Shown: positions 23,920 to 32,865, numbered from the stretch's first letter. The stretch is DNA of 47,401 bases from an uncultured Oscillospiraceae bacterium (GCA_900539195.1 UQBC01000019.1:1-47401); one strand, 5' to 3'. The notes: generated from the sequence alone by a model not told the origin. Made by a program: numbers and translations.

Positions 23920-25083
23920 TTACTTGATAACTCTTACAGAAATCACAGCTTCTCCTGCTCTTATCTTATCGGCTACGCTGTCTGCATTGCCCTTAACGTC
24001 AAGAACCGTATAAGCATAGTCCTTCTTTGACTTGCTCTCCATGTTCTCAATGTTCATACCTGCCTCTGTGATGCAGGTCGTAATCTTTGCGATAAGGCCT
24101 TCAACATTCTTGTGGATAACGCAAATCTTAGCGTCACCTGTCATTGACATTGAAACGTTGGGGAGGTTTACGCTGTTTACAATGTTGCCGTTCTCAAGAT
24201 AATCCTTGATTTCGTTTGCAGCCATAACAGCGCAGTTATCTTCACTTTCGGGAGTGGAAGCTCCGAGGTGAGGGAGTGCAACAACACCGTCAACACCGAG
24301 TATCTTGTCGCCGGGGAAGTCGGTAACATAAGCCGCCATACCGCCGTTTGCGAGAGCTTCAACAACTGCGTCCTCGTTAACAAGACCGCCTCTTGCAAAG
24401 TTCATAATGCGGACGTTCTTCTTCATTGTCTTGATAACGTCTGCGTTTATCATATCCTTTGTTTCGGGAGTAAGCGGAACGTGTACTGTGATATAGTCGC
24501 AGGTTTCGAAAATTTCCTTGTTGCTCTTTACATACTTAACCTTGTTTGAAAGGTTGAGAGCGCCCTGTACAGAAAGGAACGGGTCTGCACCTATAACTTC
24601 CATACCCAGCTCAGCGGCTGCGTTTGCAACTAATGCGCCGATTGCGCCAAGACCTATGACACCGAGCTTCTTGCCCTTTATCTCAGGGCCTACGAACTGG
24701 CTCTTGCCTTTTTCAACAAGCTTGCCTACTTCGTCGCCCTTGCCCTTTAAGGTCTTTGCCCAGTCGATAGCGGCTGTGACCTTACGGCTGCTGATGAGCA
24801 GACCGAGTATTACAAGCTCCTTTACTGCGTTTGCGTTTGCACCGGGAGTATTGAATACTACGATACCCTTTTCACTGCACTTGTCAACGGGAATATTGTT
24901 TACGCCTGCACCTGCTCTTGCGATAGCGAGTAAATCATCGCCAAGCTCCATTTCGTGCATAGAAGCGGAACGAACGAGTATTGCCTGCGGATTATCTATA
25001 TCGTCGCCTACAGTGTACTTGCTTCTGTCAAGAAGGTCTGTACCGCAAGCGGCAATCTTATTTAATGTCTTTACGTTGTACAT
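23920..25083 (-). CDS. serA: D-3-phosphoglycerate dehydrogenase
   Basis: Oxidises 3-phosphoglycerate to 3-phosphohydroxypyruvate, the entry step to serine. It is 387 aa with a substrate domain, the NAD-binding domain with GLGAIGALVANAA at about 143-155, the catalytic Arg in MNFARGGLVNE, Glu in the following helix and His in ALPHLGAST at about 273. A C-terminal ACT domain (about 317-387, ICVIHKNVEGLIAKIT) would give serine feedback. It is shorter than the Bacillus enzyme (no intervening ASB domain). Second in the operon, 32 nt after serC, with ribosome binding site AGGAGG. Confidence 0.95.
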   Translation of the reverse strand: MYNVKTLNKIAACGTDLLDRSKYTVGDDIDNPQAILVRSASMHEMELGDDLLAIARAGAGVNNIPVDKCSEKGIVVFNTPGANANAVKELVILGLLISSRKVTAAIDWAKTLKGKGDEVGKLVEKGKSQFVGPEIKGKKLGVIGLGAIGALVANAAAELGMEVIGADPFLSVQGALNLSNKVKYVKSNKEIFETCDYITVHVPLTPETKDMINADVIKTMKKNVRIMNFARGGLVNEDAVVEALANGGMAAYVTDFPGDKILGVDGVVALPHLGASTPESEDNCAVMAANEIKDYLENGNIVNSVNLPNVSMSMTGDAKICVIHKNVEGLIAKITTCITEAGMNIENMESKSKKDYAYTVLDVKGNADSVADKIRAGEAVISVRVIK

Positions 25084-25115
25084 TGGTATATCCTCCTGTA
25101 CCTATACGGTTATAA

Positions 25116-26195
25116 TCAAGCGTTTTCGGCTTCAAACTTCTTCATGAACTCAACGAGCTTTTCAACACCCTCGATAGGCATAGCGTTGTAGATAGAAGCT
25201 CTCATACCGCCTACGGTTCTGTGACCCTTGAGGTTTACAAAGCCTGCTGCTGTAGCTTCCTTTACGAACTTTGCGTCAAGCTCCTCGTTGCCTGTTACGA
25301 AAGGTACGTTCATCAGCGAACGATCCTTCTTCTCTACCGTACCCTTGAACAGCTTGGACTGATCGAGGAAATCGTAAAGGATCTTTGCCTTCTTCTCATT
25401 GTGAGCCTTCATAGCCTCAAGGCCGCCCATCTTCTTTATCCACTTGAATACCTTGCCGCAGATATAGATACCGTAGCAGGGAGGTGTATTGTAAAGAGAA
25501 TCGGCATCAGCCTGCGTCTTCCACTTGAGCATTGTGGGAGTTGCGGGGTTAACGTCATCTCTGATGAGGTCTTCACGAATTATAGCGATAACAACACCGG
25601 CAGGACCAACGTTCTTCTGAACGCCGCCGTAGATAACGCCGTACTTTGTTACGTCTACAGGCTCTGATAAGAAGCAGGAAGATACATCGGCTACAAGATC
25701 CTTACCCTTTGTGTTGGGTAACTGCCAGAACTTTGTGCCGTAGATAGTATTGTTTTCGCAGATGTAAACATAGTCTGCATCTTCGGGAATATCAAGATCC
25801 GAGCAATCGGGGATATAAGAGAATGTCTTATCTGCCGATGATGCAACAGCTACAGCCTCGCCGTACTTCTGTGCCTCCTGATATGCCTTCTTAGCCCACT
25901 GGCCTGTGATTATGTAAGCAGCCTTGCCGTTCTTCATAAGGTTCATGGGAACTGCGGAGAACTGCTGTGACGCACCGCCCTGTAAGAACAGTACCTTGTA
26001 GTTGTCGGGGATATTCATAAGGTCACGGATATCCTTTTCTGCTTCCTTTATAATTGCATCATATGCCTTTGAGCGGTGGGACATCTCCATAACGGACATA
26101 CCCGTTCCTTTGTAGTCAAGCATTTCATCTGCTGCTTCTTTAAGTACCTCTTCGGGAAGTACCGCAGGACCTGCGCTAAAGTTGTAAACTCTCAT
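25116..26195 (-). CDS. serC: Phosphoserine aminotransferase
   Basis: PLP enzyme that transaminates 3-phosphohydroxypyruvate with glutamate to phosphoserine. The family start MRVYNFSAGPAVLPEEVL is present, and the PLP lysine lies in YGGVQKNVGPAG near residue 195. The 359 residues are typical. The start is ATG 26195, with GGAGG 9 nt upstream; the in-frame TTG at 26201 is not preferred. It leads the serC-serA operon. No phosphoserine phosphatase gene is nearby. Its leader of about 77 nt holds three palindromes with an AATT core. Confidence 0.95.
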   Translation of the reverse strand: MRVYNFSAGPAVLPEEVLKEAADEMLDYKGTGMSVMEMSHRSKAYDAIIKEAEKDIRDLMNIPDNYKVLFLQGGASQQFSAVPMNLMKNGKAAYIITGQWAKKAYQEAQKYGEAVAVASSADKTFSYIPDCSDLDIPEDADYVYICENNTIYGTKFWQLPNTKGKDLVADVSSCFLSEPVDVTKYGVIYGGVQKNVGPAGVVIAIIREDLIRDDVNPATPTMLKWKTQADADSLYNTPPCYGIYICGKVFKWIKKMGGLEAMKAHNEKKAKILYDFLDQSKLFKGTVEKKDRSLMNVPFVTGNEELDAKFVKEATAAGFVNLKGHRTVGGMRASIYNAMPIEGVEKLVEFMKKFEAENA

Positions 26196-26220
26196 TACCA
26201 AAAGCCTCCATGTTATATTA

Positions 26221-26265
26221 CGGTGAATTACCGTGTTTCCGAATTCCGCTATGGCGAATTTCGCC
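26221..26265 (-). repeat. Three AATT-centred palindromes in the serC leader
   Basis: CGGT-GAATT-ACCG (26221-26233), CCGAATTCCG (26239-26248) and GGCGAATTTCGCC (26253-26265) have AATT cores at 26226, 26242 and 26257, about 15-16 bp apart. They lie between the transcription start and the ribosome binding site. They could be tandem operators or RNA stems controlling serC-serA. Confidence 0.5.
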
Positions 26266-26278
26266 TGCGTACTATATT

Positions 26279-26307
26279 ATTATACTATCTAATTTGGGTA
26301 TTGTCAA
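26279..26307 (-). promoter_or_regulatory. Consensus SigA promoter of serC-serA
   Basis: On the minus strand: TTGACA (26307-26302), 17-bp spacer, TATAAT (26284-26279). It is a perfect match to both hexamers. Confidence 0.92.
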
Positions 26308-26365
26308 TGACTTTTGCAATTCGGGCGGTGTTTTTTCGTCAAAAATGCCGAGTGAGTAAGGAAAA

Positions 26366-26429
26366 GCGGCGGAACTATCCGCCGCCATGCCATATTATCT
26401 TTCAGAGATTTCGGACACGATTATGTCCG
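26366..26429 (-). terminator. Double hairpin terminator of the M20 peptidase gene
   Basis: On the minus strand the first stem CGGACA/TGTCCG (26412-26429) comes 2 nt after the stop. The second, GCGGCGGA/TCCGCCGC with a 4-nt loop (26366-26385), is followed by TTTTCC. The second is the likely terminator. Confidence 0.7.
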
Positions 26430-26431
26430 CA

Positions 26432-27916
26432 TTACAGCTCTGAGCCGTAATTTTTTATGAAATCGTGATAGAAAACTATTCCTCGTTCAAGCGATTCTAC
26501 GCTGAGATTTTCGTTAATTGCGTGTGCGCTGTTAAGCTGTGCGCCCGTCATCATAAGCGGAACGAATCTCAGTACACAGTCGCATATCTTCGTATAGTGA
26601 CGTGAGTCGGTGCCTGCAAGCATTATATAAGGTATTCTCGGGATATCGCCGAAGGTTTCCTTTATCCTCTTGTTGACATACTTATACGCATAGCAGTTCA
26701 TATCTGCAACGGGCGGAACGTCAAAGCCTGCCAGCATTTCCATAGAAATGCCGAGCTTGTGGCACAGCTTTCCGAGCTTTTTATACGACTGAGGTAAAGG
26801 CTCGTGCACCATAAAGCGACAGTTTGCGGTAACGCTTGCTTTTTCGGGAATCACGTTTGCACCCTTGCTTCCCTCTGCCATAGTGAAAATGCAGGTGGTC
26901 TTTACGACCGCTCCAGCAGGACCGCCTATCCTGTGCATTATGTACGGTGCTATCGGGGCGAAAAGCCACAGATTTCCGTACAGCAGGCGGTGTCTGAAGT
27001 GGTGCATATACGGCGCCATAGCGTGATACTGCACTCTTGCGGGGTGGGTTATCCTTTTCTTGAACGGGTTTCTGTGTTCGATTATATACATCAGCTTTGA
27101 CAGCTTTGCAAACGGATTATTGTTGAACGGAACGCTTGCGTGACCGCCCCTGCTCCTTGCGGTGAACTTTATGTTGGCTCTGCCCTTTTCGAGTATGCCT
27201 ATCATAGCGTTGTGGGCTACCATTCTGCCCTTGACGCTGTCCTCGTATGACATTATAGAGCCGCCCTCGTCCATAACCAAATCGAAATGTATGCCCTTTT
27301 CATAAAGATATTCGACCGTCTTTACTGCGCCGTCACCGGTTATTTCCTCATTGTTGGAGCTTCCGACATAGACATCGCACACGGGGGTGAAGCCCTCTTT
27401 TATAAGCTCCTCTATGCTTTCGAGTATGGCGCATAATGCGCCCTTAGTATCGACCGTACCTCTGCCCCATATCTTGCCCTCGGCTATCTTACCAGAAAAA
27501 GCGTCGTACTTCCACTTTTCGCTGTCGGCGGGAACAACGTCCTGATGCGACATAAGGCATATCGGGTTGCGGTTCTTATCCTTGCCTCTCCATATAAACA
27601 GCAACGCTCCGTCAATATCGACACGCTCGCATACCCTGTGGATATTCGGGTACTGCTGTTCGAGCAGGTCGTGGAATTTATAAATCTCGGTGTTGTCGTT
27701 TCTGCCACGGATACTTACGGTAGGTACTTGTATTATTTTTGACAGATGTTCTGCGTGGGTGTCGCAGTCGATACCGTCCTTATACGGATCGAACGGCTTA
27801 TCGTCCGCAAATTCTTTCTTCATAAATACGGCACGGAGTACCGCAATAAGAAACAGTACGGCATATACCGCAAGCAATCCGAGTAAAACATACAGTACAA
27901 TCAATAAAGGGTTCAC
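26432..27916 (-). CDS. Membrane-anchored M20 family peptidase, 494 aa
   Basis: Zinc metallopeptidase of the M20/carboxypeptidase-S type. An N-terminal membrane helix (residues 3-30) anchors it; the topology is uncertain. Metal-site residues are all visible: His in MSHQDVVP (about 124), the bridging Asp in GRGTVDTKG (about 156), the catalytic Glu pair in SNNEEITGDG (about 190), Asp in DEGGS, and the late His near SAHAINENL. The lid/dimer domain spans about 225-370. It is closest in outline to PM20D1/carboxypeptidase S-like enzymes acting on N-acyl amino acids or dipeptides. Monocistronic, with its own promoter. Confidence 0.88.
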   Translation of the reverse strand: MNPLLIVLYVLLGLLAVYAVLFLIAVLRAVFMKKEFADDKPFDPYKDGIDCDTHAEHLSKIIQVPTVSIRGRNDNTEIYKFHDLLEQQYPNIHRVCERVDIDGALLFIWRGKDKNRNPICLMSHQDVVPADSEKWKYDAFSGKIAEGKIWGRGTVDTKGALCAILESIEELIKEGFTPVCDVYVGSSNNEEITGDGAVKTVEYLYEKGIHFDLVMDEGGSIMSYEDSVKGRMVAHNAMIGILEKGRANIKFTARSRGGHASVPFNNNPFAKLSKLMYIIEHRNPFKKRITHPARVQYHAMAPYMHHFRHRLLYGNLWLFAPIAPYIMHRIGGPAGAVVKTTCIFTMAEGSKGANVIPEKASVTANCRFMVHEPLPQSYKKLGKLCHKLGISMEMLAGFDVPPVADMNCYAYKYVNKRIKETFGDIPRIPYIMLAGTDSRHYTKICDCVLRFVPLMMTGAQLNSAHAINENLSVESLERGIVFYHDFIKNYGSEL

Positions 27917-27943
27917 AGTGAAAATTCCTCAAATTATTTATTA

Positions 27944-28015
27944 CGATAGCTGTTGCTGTAAGAACTGTAACAGTTATCGCTCTTTAATTGTACCATATTC
28001 ACAAAAATTATGCAA
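27944..28015 (-). promoter_or_regulatory. Promoter and leader hairpin of the M20 peptidase gene
   Basis: On the minus strand: TTGCAT (28015-28010), 17-bp spacer, TACAAT (27992-27987). Just after the expected transcription start, CGATAACTGTT pairs with AACAGCTATCG (27944-27979) around a 14-nt loop, with one mismatch. The palindrome may be an operator placed to block elongation, or a message-stabilising stem. Confidence 0.65.
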
Positions 28016-28023
28016 GTATCTGC

Positions 28024-28929
28024 TTATTTTTTTACAGCGCCGAATATACAGTTTACAATCCCTATAAGAACACCGCCTATCGGATAACCTATCCAGCACA
28101 ATTCCCAGTTATTAAAACAAAATCCCATTATAAAAAGCACAATAGTCGCCGCAAGCATTATACCGCCGGATATAGCCGACATAAGTCTGTCCGCGAACGG
28201 CTTGTCGGGGTTATTTTCCTTGTTGTACTCTTCAATATCATACTTTGCATACTGCATACCGCCGTATATAAACATAGGCGCGGCAACGGTAACACATAAA
28301 AGCAGAACCGCCGCGCACAGCGCATCAAAGCTTTCCTCGGTCATAACATCAGGTACAACCTTGTCGACAAAGCTCTGCATTACCATCAATGCAATTACGC
28401 CGAACAGTACAAGCACCGTACCGCCGGCGATAAAAGCGGGCAATTTATTTCTGAATGCCTTTATCTGCTCTACGCTGTAAAACGGCTTGATATTGGGATT
28501 TTCCTTGACATAGTTGTCGTGTCGTATGCCGCTTACTATAAATATCGCCGTGCCAACTGTCACAAACAGCATGAATATCGCCGCAGCTATGGTTTCATCA
28601 AGTCCCAGAACTACCGTAAAAAGCAGTGTTGTAACACCTGCAAGCACAGTTGCGGTACCAAGACAGATAGCCCTTGTAAAGCTGTTCATTTCCTTATCAT
28701 ATCCTGCGGCATCTTCCGTAAAGTTTTCTTCAGCACTGCCCTTGATCAGTTCGTCAAGCGTACAGCCAAAGTAATCACTCAGCGTGATAAGCTTATCCGT
28801 TTCGGGAAACGCAGTGTCAGATTCCCATTTTGACACAGTCTGACGTGACACGTTCATAAACTCTGCCAGATCCTCCTGCGTCATATTTTTTTGCTTTCTG
28901 TAAAACTGAATATTTGTTCCTAAGCTCAT
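28024..28929 (-). CDS. XRE-type HTH regulator with large membrane domain, 301 aa
   Basis: The N-terminal Cro/CI helix-turn-helix (residues 5-60; MTQEDLAEFMNVSRQTVSKWE) is followed by an acidic linker and six or so membrane helices (about 83-105, 112-133, 163-187, 205-228, 250-270, 277-297). It is the same architecture as the 219-aa gene at 12028 but with a longer membrane part and codon use like the local genome. Its target is unknown. The ribosome binding site GGAAAGG lies before ATG 28929. A weak promoter candidate (TAGACC, 17 bp, TAATAT) lies about 50 nt upstream. The gap 28930-29154 holds little else. Confidence 0.85.
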   Translation of the reverse strand: MSLGTNIQFYRKQKNMTQEDLAEFMNVSRQTVSKWESDTAFPETDKLITLSDYFGCTLDELIKGSAEENFTEDAAGYDKEMNSFTRAICLGTATVLAGVTTLLFTVVLGLDETIAAAIFMLFVTVGTAIFIVSGIRHDNYVKENPNIKPFYSVEQIKAFRNKLPAFIAGGTVLVLFGVIALMVMQSFVDKVVPDVMTEESFDALCAAVLLLCVTVAAPMFIYGGMQYAKYDIEEYNKENNPDKPFADRLMSAISGGIMLAATIVLFIMGFCFNNWELCWIGYPIGGVLIGIVNCIFGAVKK

Positions 28930-29100
28930 ATATACATATCCTTTCCGACACCTTTTCTGTCTGTCGTCATATTAGCATAATCAGCGTATAAGGTCTATAA
29001 ACTTCATGTTGCTTTTGAATATTTTCATGTAAATTTGCGGTTGCGTTGGCTTCGCAGAGCCGTTTTCAGCTTGTTTCACTTTGCGCTCAAGATACAGCAA

Positions 29101-29128
29101 ACGGCAGAAAGCATACACCCTCTGCCGT
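29101..29128 (-). terminator. Hairpin after the UPF0104-type membrane protein gene
   Basis: ACGGCAGA (29101-29108) pairs with TCTGCCGT (29121-29128). It lies 27 nt after the stop of the gene at 29155, but its minus-strand tail (TTGCTG) is poor in T, so termination would be weak. Confidence 0.5.
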
Positions 29129-29154
29129 AAGATTATTTTGTAAATTTTAAGCAA

Positions 29155-30270
29155 TCAGTCTATCGGGTCGCCTTTAAGCTCTTCTTCGGTAAGCTTGATT
29201 GTTGACTTGTCGGGGGCTTCGACATTCATAAACTTTCCGACAAATGTGGATAGAATAAGTCCTGCGATTATCGGAAGATAGAACGTTAAGAATCTCCATA
29301 TAAATGTTGAGATACCGACATATTTCGTGCCGTCCGAGCCGATGAATATATTGCTGAAGAACAGCGTATAGCTTCCCTCTGCCGCACCGAGCGCACCCGG
29401 CAGGGGCATAAATCCCGAAATCATCAGAACGAATGCCTGACAGGAAATAATCGTCAGATAATCCGTACCCGAAAGTCCGAAGCCGAGATAAATGACATAC
29501 GAGATTGAGAAGTAAGCCGTGAGCTGAATTACATTATAAATGATAAGTCTTATGATAAGCCACGGTTTTTTCTTAATGAACACGAAATTATCATGATATT
29601 CGTCTACAATTTCTTCTACGGATCTGATTTTCTTTATCTTGTCTTCCTCGCTCTTTATAAAACGGAACTTGAAAATGTGTATCTTTGCAAGCAGTTTTAC
29701 AGCCCATACAGCCATCTTCTTTACGGGCTTCTTGAAAAACGCCAGCATAAAAAGCAGTATTATTACGATAGTATTTATGATAAATCCAAGAATTACAAGC
29801 GCCATAAGCGGTGCGTAGTCGGTAGAAAAATTATTGAAACGGGCTATAAGCACCACGGCGGAATAGCCTGTCAGCACAAACTGATACATTATGAATTTGC
29901 TCAGCAGAGATGTCATTGCGTGTGACATAGGAACGCCGAACTTCGTGAAGTAATACACCTGCATAGGCTGACCGCCCGTTGACGACGGAGTGATACAGTT
30001 GAAATACTGACCGAGCAGTGTCGTCATAAATGTTCTGCTGAACTTTGCCTTAGGGTATGTAGCCCTCAGCGCCGCATGAACGCCGAGCGCCTCCAGCAGC
30101 CAGTATACTATCATAAGACCCATCGCTATTAACAGGAATCCGACATTTATCTTCTGAATTGAATTGACAAGATTATCAAATCCGTCCACAAAATACACAT
30201 AGAAGATCATGAATACGAATGCAATTGCGCAAATAATAAGATTCAGCTTATTCGATTTTTTCTTTTTCAT
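29155..30270 (-). CDS. Flippase-like / UPF0104 (LPG synthetase TM domain) membrane protein
   Basis: 371 aa with about eight to nine membrane helices and the family signatures TPSSTGGQPMQVYYF (residues about 94-108) and the PLPGALGAAEGSY loop near 291. This family (PF03706) covers the membrane part of MprF/aglycosyl synthases and the YbhN group. The C-terminal lysyl-transferase domain of MprF is absent, so it probably flips or moves a lipid rather than making Lys-PG. The C-terminus is a 20-residue charged cytoplasmic tail. Single gene with a perfect promoter. Confidence 0.88.
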   Translation of the reverse strand: MKKKKSNKLNLIICAIAFVFMIFYVYFVDGFDNLVNSIQKINVGFLLIAMGLMIVYWLLEALGVHAALRATYPKAKFSRTFMTTLLGQYFNCITPSSTGGQPMQVYYFTKFGVPMSHAMTSLLSKFIMYQFVLTGYSAVVLIARFNNFSTDYAPLMALVILGFIINTIVIILLFMLAFFKKPVKKMAVWAVKLLAKIHIFKFRFIKSEEDKIKKIRSVEEIVDEYHDNFVFIKKKPWLIIRLIIYNVIQLTAYFSISYVIYLGFGLSGTDYLTIISCQAFVLMISGFMPLPGALGAAEGSYTLFFSNIFIGSDGTKYVGISTFIWRFLTFYLPIIAGLILSTFVGKFMNVEAPDKSTIKLTEEELKGDPID

Positions 30271-30343
30271 TAAGCCTCCCGGATTTGAATAAAGACATTT
30301 TTCAGTCTTTACACATATAACCCAATTTTACAATAACATTATA

Positions 30344-30372
30344 ATTATATCTCATAATGCAGTTTTTGTCAA
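30344..30372 (-). promoter_or_regulatory. Consensus SigA promoter of the UPF0104-type gene
   Basis: On the minus strand: TTGACA (30372-30367), 17-bp spacer, TATAAT (30349-30344). Confidence 0.9.
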
Positions 30373-30471
30373 CGAGAAAAAGGTCGATATATGCCGTATA
30401 AGCCGCAAGGCCGCTCAAACCGCAGAAAATCGGGTATTTAAAGAGTTTTTGCCGTAACGGGTCGATTTTTA

Positions 30472-30490
30472 TCATTACTTTAAGTAATGA
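30472..30490. promoter_or_regulatory. 19-bp palindromic operator upstream of nfnAB
   Basis: TCATTACTT-T-AAGTAATGA has perfect 9-bp arms. It ends 30 bp before the nfnA -35 box, a position suited to an activator. The regulator is unknown. Confidence 0.55.
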
Positions 30491-30520
30491 CGCTATTCAA
30501 TATATAAATATCGAAAACGC

Positions 30521-30549
30521 TTGAATTTTTTCTGCCAATCTGCTATACT
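30521..30549 (+). promoter_or_regulatory. SigA promoter of nfnAB
   Basis: TTGAAT (30521-30526), 17-bp spacer, TATACT (30544-30549). The leader to ATG 30622 is about 65 nt. The gap 30271-30621 holds two promoters and the palindrome. Confidence 0.75.
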
Positions 30550-30621
30550 TATGTGTGACGATCTGAAGCGTCTGTATTTTTACAGATGCTCCCATATATA
30601 ACGAAAGGAAAGGTTTTTTCA

Positions 30622-31458
30622 ATGTATAAAATACTCAAAAGACGTCAGCTCAACGAAAACGTTGTACTGATGGAGGTAGACGCTCCCTTCATTGCGAAGA
30701 AGGCGTTGGCAGGTCAGTTCATCATTCTGCGTGTTGACGAAAAGGGCGAGAGAATACCTCTTACCATTTCAGACTATGACAGAGAAAAGGGTACTATTAC
30801 CATCATATTCCAGATAGTAGGTCAGACTACTATGCTTTTATCACAGCTCAAGGAGGGCGATGCACTGCTCGACTTTGTAGGTCCTCTCGGCAAGGCGACA
30901 GACTTTGAGGGCGCAAAGAAGGTATGTGTTATCGGCGGCGGCGTAGGTAACGCTATCGCTTATCCTTCTGCAAAGCAGTTATTCAACGAGGGTGTTGAGG
31001 TCGATGTTATCGCCGGCTTCAGAAACAAGGATATAGTTATCCTTGAGGACGAATTCAAGAAGGCAAGCACAAACTTCTATATCACGACAGATGACGGCTC
31101 ATACGGCGAAAAGGGCTTTGTTACAAACAAGCTCCAGAGCCTTATTGACGCAGGCAACAAGTACGATCTCGTTGTTGCTATAGGTCCTGTGCCTATGATG
31201 AAGTTTGTCTGTGAGGTTACCCGTCCTTACGGCATTAAGACGCTTGTATCACTCAATCCTATTATGATCGACGGTACAGGTATGTGCGGCGGCTGCCGTG
31301 TAAATGTCGGCGGAAAAATCAAGTTTGCGTGTGTTGACGGTCCTGACTTTGACGGTCATTTAGTAAACTTTGACGAGCTGATGAAGCGTAACTCGACATA
31401 CAAGGAAAAAGAAGCTCACGACAGAGAACACTGCAGACTTTACAAGGCTGAGCAGTAA
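30622..31458 (+). CDS. nfnA: Ferredoxin:NADP oxidoreductase subunit NfnA
   Basis: FAD and [2Fe-2S] subunit of the NfnAB complex, which couples NADH and reduced ferredoxin oxidation to NADP reduction by flavin bifurcation in anaerobes. In the 278 residues, the FAD domain includes RIPLTISDYD, the pyridine-nucleotide domain begins CVIGGGVGNAIAYP at about 99-112, and the C-terminal iron-sulfur site is DGTGMCGGCRV and then C in KFACVDGPDFDGH. ATG 30622 is chosen because GGAAAGG lies upstream, not the open extension to 30586. Followed 18 nt later by nfnB. The alternative name is sulfide dehydrogenase or GltA-associated subunit. Confidence 0.9.
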   Translation: MYKILKRRQLNENVVLMEVDAPFIAKKALAGQFIILRVDEKGERIPLTISDYDREKGTITIIFQIVGQTTMLLSQLKEGDALLDFVGPLGKATDFEGAKKVCVIGGGVGNAIAYPSAKQLFNEGVEVDVIAGFRNKDIVILEDEFKKASTNFYITTDDGSYGEKGFVTNKLQSLIDAGNKYDLVVAIGPVPMMKFVCEVTRPYGIKTLVSLNPIMIDGTGMCGGCRVNVGGKIKFACVDGPDFDGHLVNFDELMKRNSTYKEKEAHDREHCRLYKAEQ

Positions 31459-31476
31459 GGAAAGGACGATAAGAAA

Positions 31477-32865
31477 ATGCCTAATATGTCATTAACTAAG
31501 GTTCCTATGCCCGAACAGGACCCTAACGTAAGAAACAAGAACTTCCTCGAAGTTGCAATGGGATATACAGAAGAAATGGCAATGGAAGAAGCATCACGTT
31601 GCCTTAACTGTAAGAACAAGCCCTGCGTAAGCGGTTGCCCCGTTAACGTAAGAATACCTGAATTTGTAGCGAAGGTTGCAGAGGGCAAGTTTGAAGAAGC
31701 GTATGAGATAATCACAAGCACAAACAGCCTCCCCGCAATCAGCGGCCGTGTTTGTCCTCAGGAAAATCAGTGCGAGGGCAAGTGCGTAAGAGGTATCAAG
31801 GGCGAGAGCGTTTCGATCGGTCGTCTTGAGCGTTTCTGTGCAGACTATCACATGAAGCACAGCGATGCAAAGGCTGTTAAGCCCCAGTCGAACGGCAAGA
31901 AGGTTGCAGTTGTAGGCGCAGGCCCTTCAGGTCTTACCTGTGCAGGCGACCTTGCAAAGAAGGGTTACGAAGTAACAGTATTTGAAGCATTCCATACAGC
32001 AGGCGGTGTTCTGGTTTACGGTATCCCCGAATTCAGACTTCCCAAGGCTATAGTTAAGAAGGAAGTAGAAAATCTTCAGGATCTCGGCGTTGAAGTAAAG
32101 ACAAACATGGTCATCGGTCGTGTTCTGTCTGTTGACGAGCTGTTCGAGATGGGCTACAAGGCTATCTTCATCGGCTCGGGTGCAGGTCTTCCCTCATTCA
32201 TGGGTATCGAGGGCGAGGATCTCATCGGTGTTTACTCAGCTAACGAGTACCTCACAAGAACAAATCTTATGAAGGCTTATCTTGAAGATTATGATACGCC
32301 TATCATCAAGAGCAAGTCGGTAGCGGTTGTCGGCGGCGGTAACGTTGCTATGGACGCCGCAAGATGCGCAAAGCGTCTTGGCGCTGAAAATGTATACATT
32401 GTATACCGTAGAGGCATGGAAGAAATGCCTGCCCGTAAGGAAGAAGTACATCACGCTATGGAAGAGGGCATCATCTTCAAGAACCTCAACAACCCTGTCA
32501 AGATACTCGGTGATGAGAACGGCAGAGTAAGAGCTATGGAGTGCATTGAGATGGAACTCGGCGAGCCTGACGCAAGCGGCAGACGTAAGCCTATCGCTAA
32601 GGAAGGAAGCAACTTTGAGCTTCCCGTTGACACGGTCATCATGTCAATCGGTACATCTCCCAACCCCCTTATCAGAAGCACAACTCCCGGTCTTGACACC
32701 AACAAGAGAGGCTGTCTTGTTGTTAACGAAGACACAATGCAGACGACTCGTGAGGGTGTTTATGCCGGCGGTGACGCAGTTACAGGTGCGGCTACGGTAA
32801 TACTCGCTATGGGTGCAGGTAAGCAGGCGGCTCAGAGCATTGATGAATATCTGAGCAAGAACTGA
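31477..32865 (+). CDS. nfnB: NADPH-dependent oxidoreductase NfnB (GltD-like small chain)
   Basis: NADPH/FAD subunit with two [4Fe-4S] clusters, homologous to the small chain of glutamate synthase and often misannotated as GltA/GltD. It has 462 aa. The N-terminal cluster cysteines lie in SRCLNCKNKPCVSGCPVNV (about 43-61) and GRVCPQENQCEGKCVRG (about 88-104). The FAD site GAGPSGLTCAGDLAKKGYE is at about 149, the NADPH site VGGGNVAMDAARCAKRLG at about 287, and a C-terminal AGGDAVTGAATV closes the FAD site. No glutamate synthase large subunit lies nearby, which supports the NfnAB assignment. Codons are strongly biased, as for highly expressed genes. Confidence 0.92.
   Translation: MPNMSLTKVPMPEQDPNVRNKNFLEVAMGYTEEMAMEEASRCLNCKNKPCVSGCPVNVRIPEFVAKVAEGKFEEAYEIITSTNSLPAISGRVCPQENQCEGKCVRGIKGESVSIGRLERFCADYHMKHSDAKAVKPQSNGKKVAVVGAGPSGLTCAGDLAKKGYEVTVFEAFHTAGGVLVYGIPEFRLPKAIVKKEVENLQDLGVEVKTNMVIGRVLSVDELFEMGYKAIFIGSGAGLPSFMGIEGEDLIGVYSANEYLTRTNLMKAYLEDYDTPIIKSKSVAVVGGGNVAMDAARCAKRLGAENVYIVYRRGMEEMPARKEEVHHAMEEGIIFKNLNNPVKILGDENGRVRAMECIEMELGEPDASGRRKPIAKEGSNFELPVDTVIMSIGTSPNPLIRSTTPGLDTNKRGCLVVNEDTMQTTREGVYAGGDAVTGAATVILAMGAGKQAAQSIDEYLSKN

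Noticed and set aside
24518..25147. 209-codon plus-strand ORF opposite serA
   Set aside because: It is antisense to a conserved enzyme, Ser/Pro/Thr-rich with no homology signals.
31477..32865. Glutamate synthase small subunit (gltD)
   Set aside because: No large subunit is present, and the direct partner is an NfnA-type FAD/[2Fe-2S] protein, which marks the NfnAB complex.
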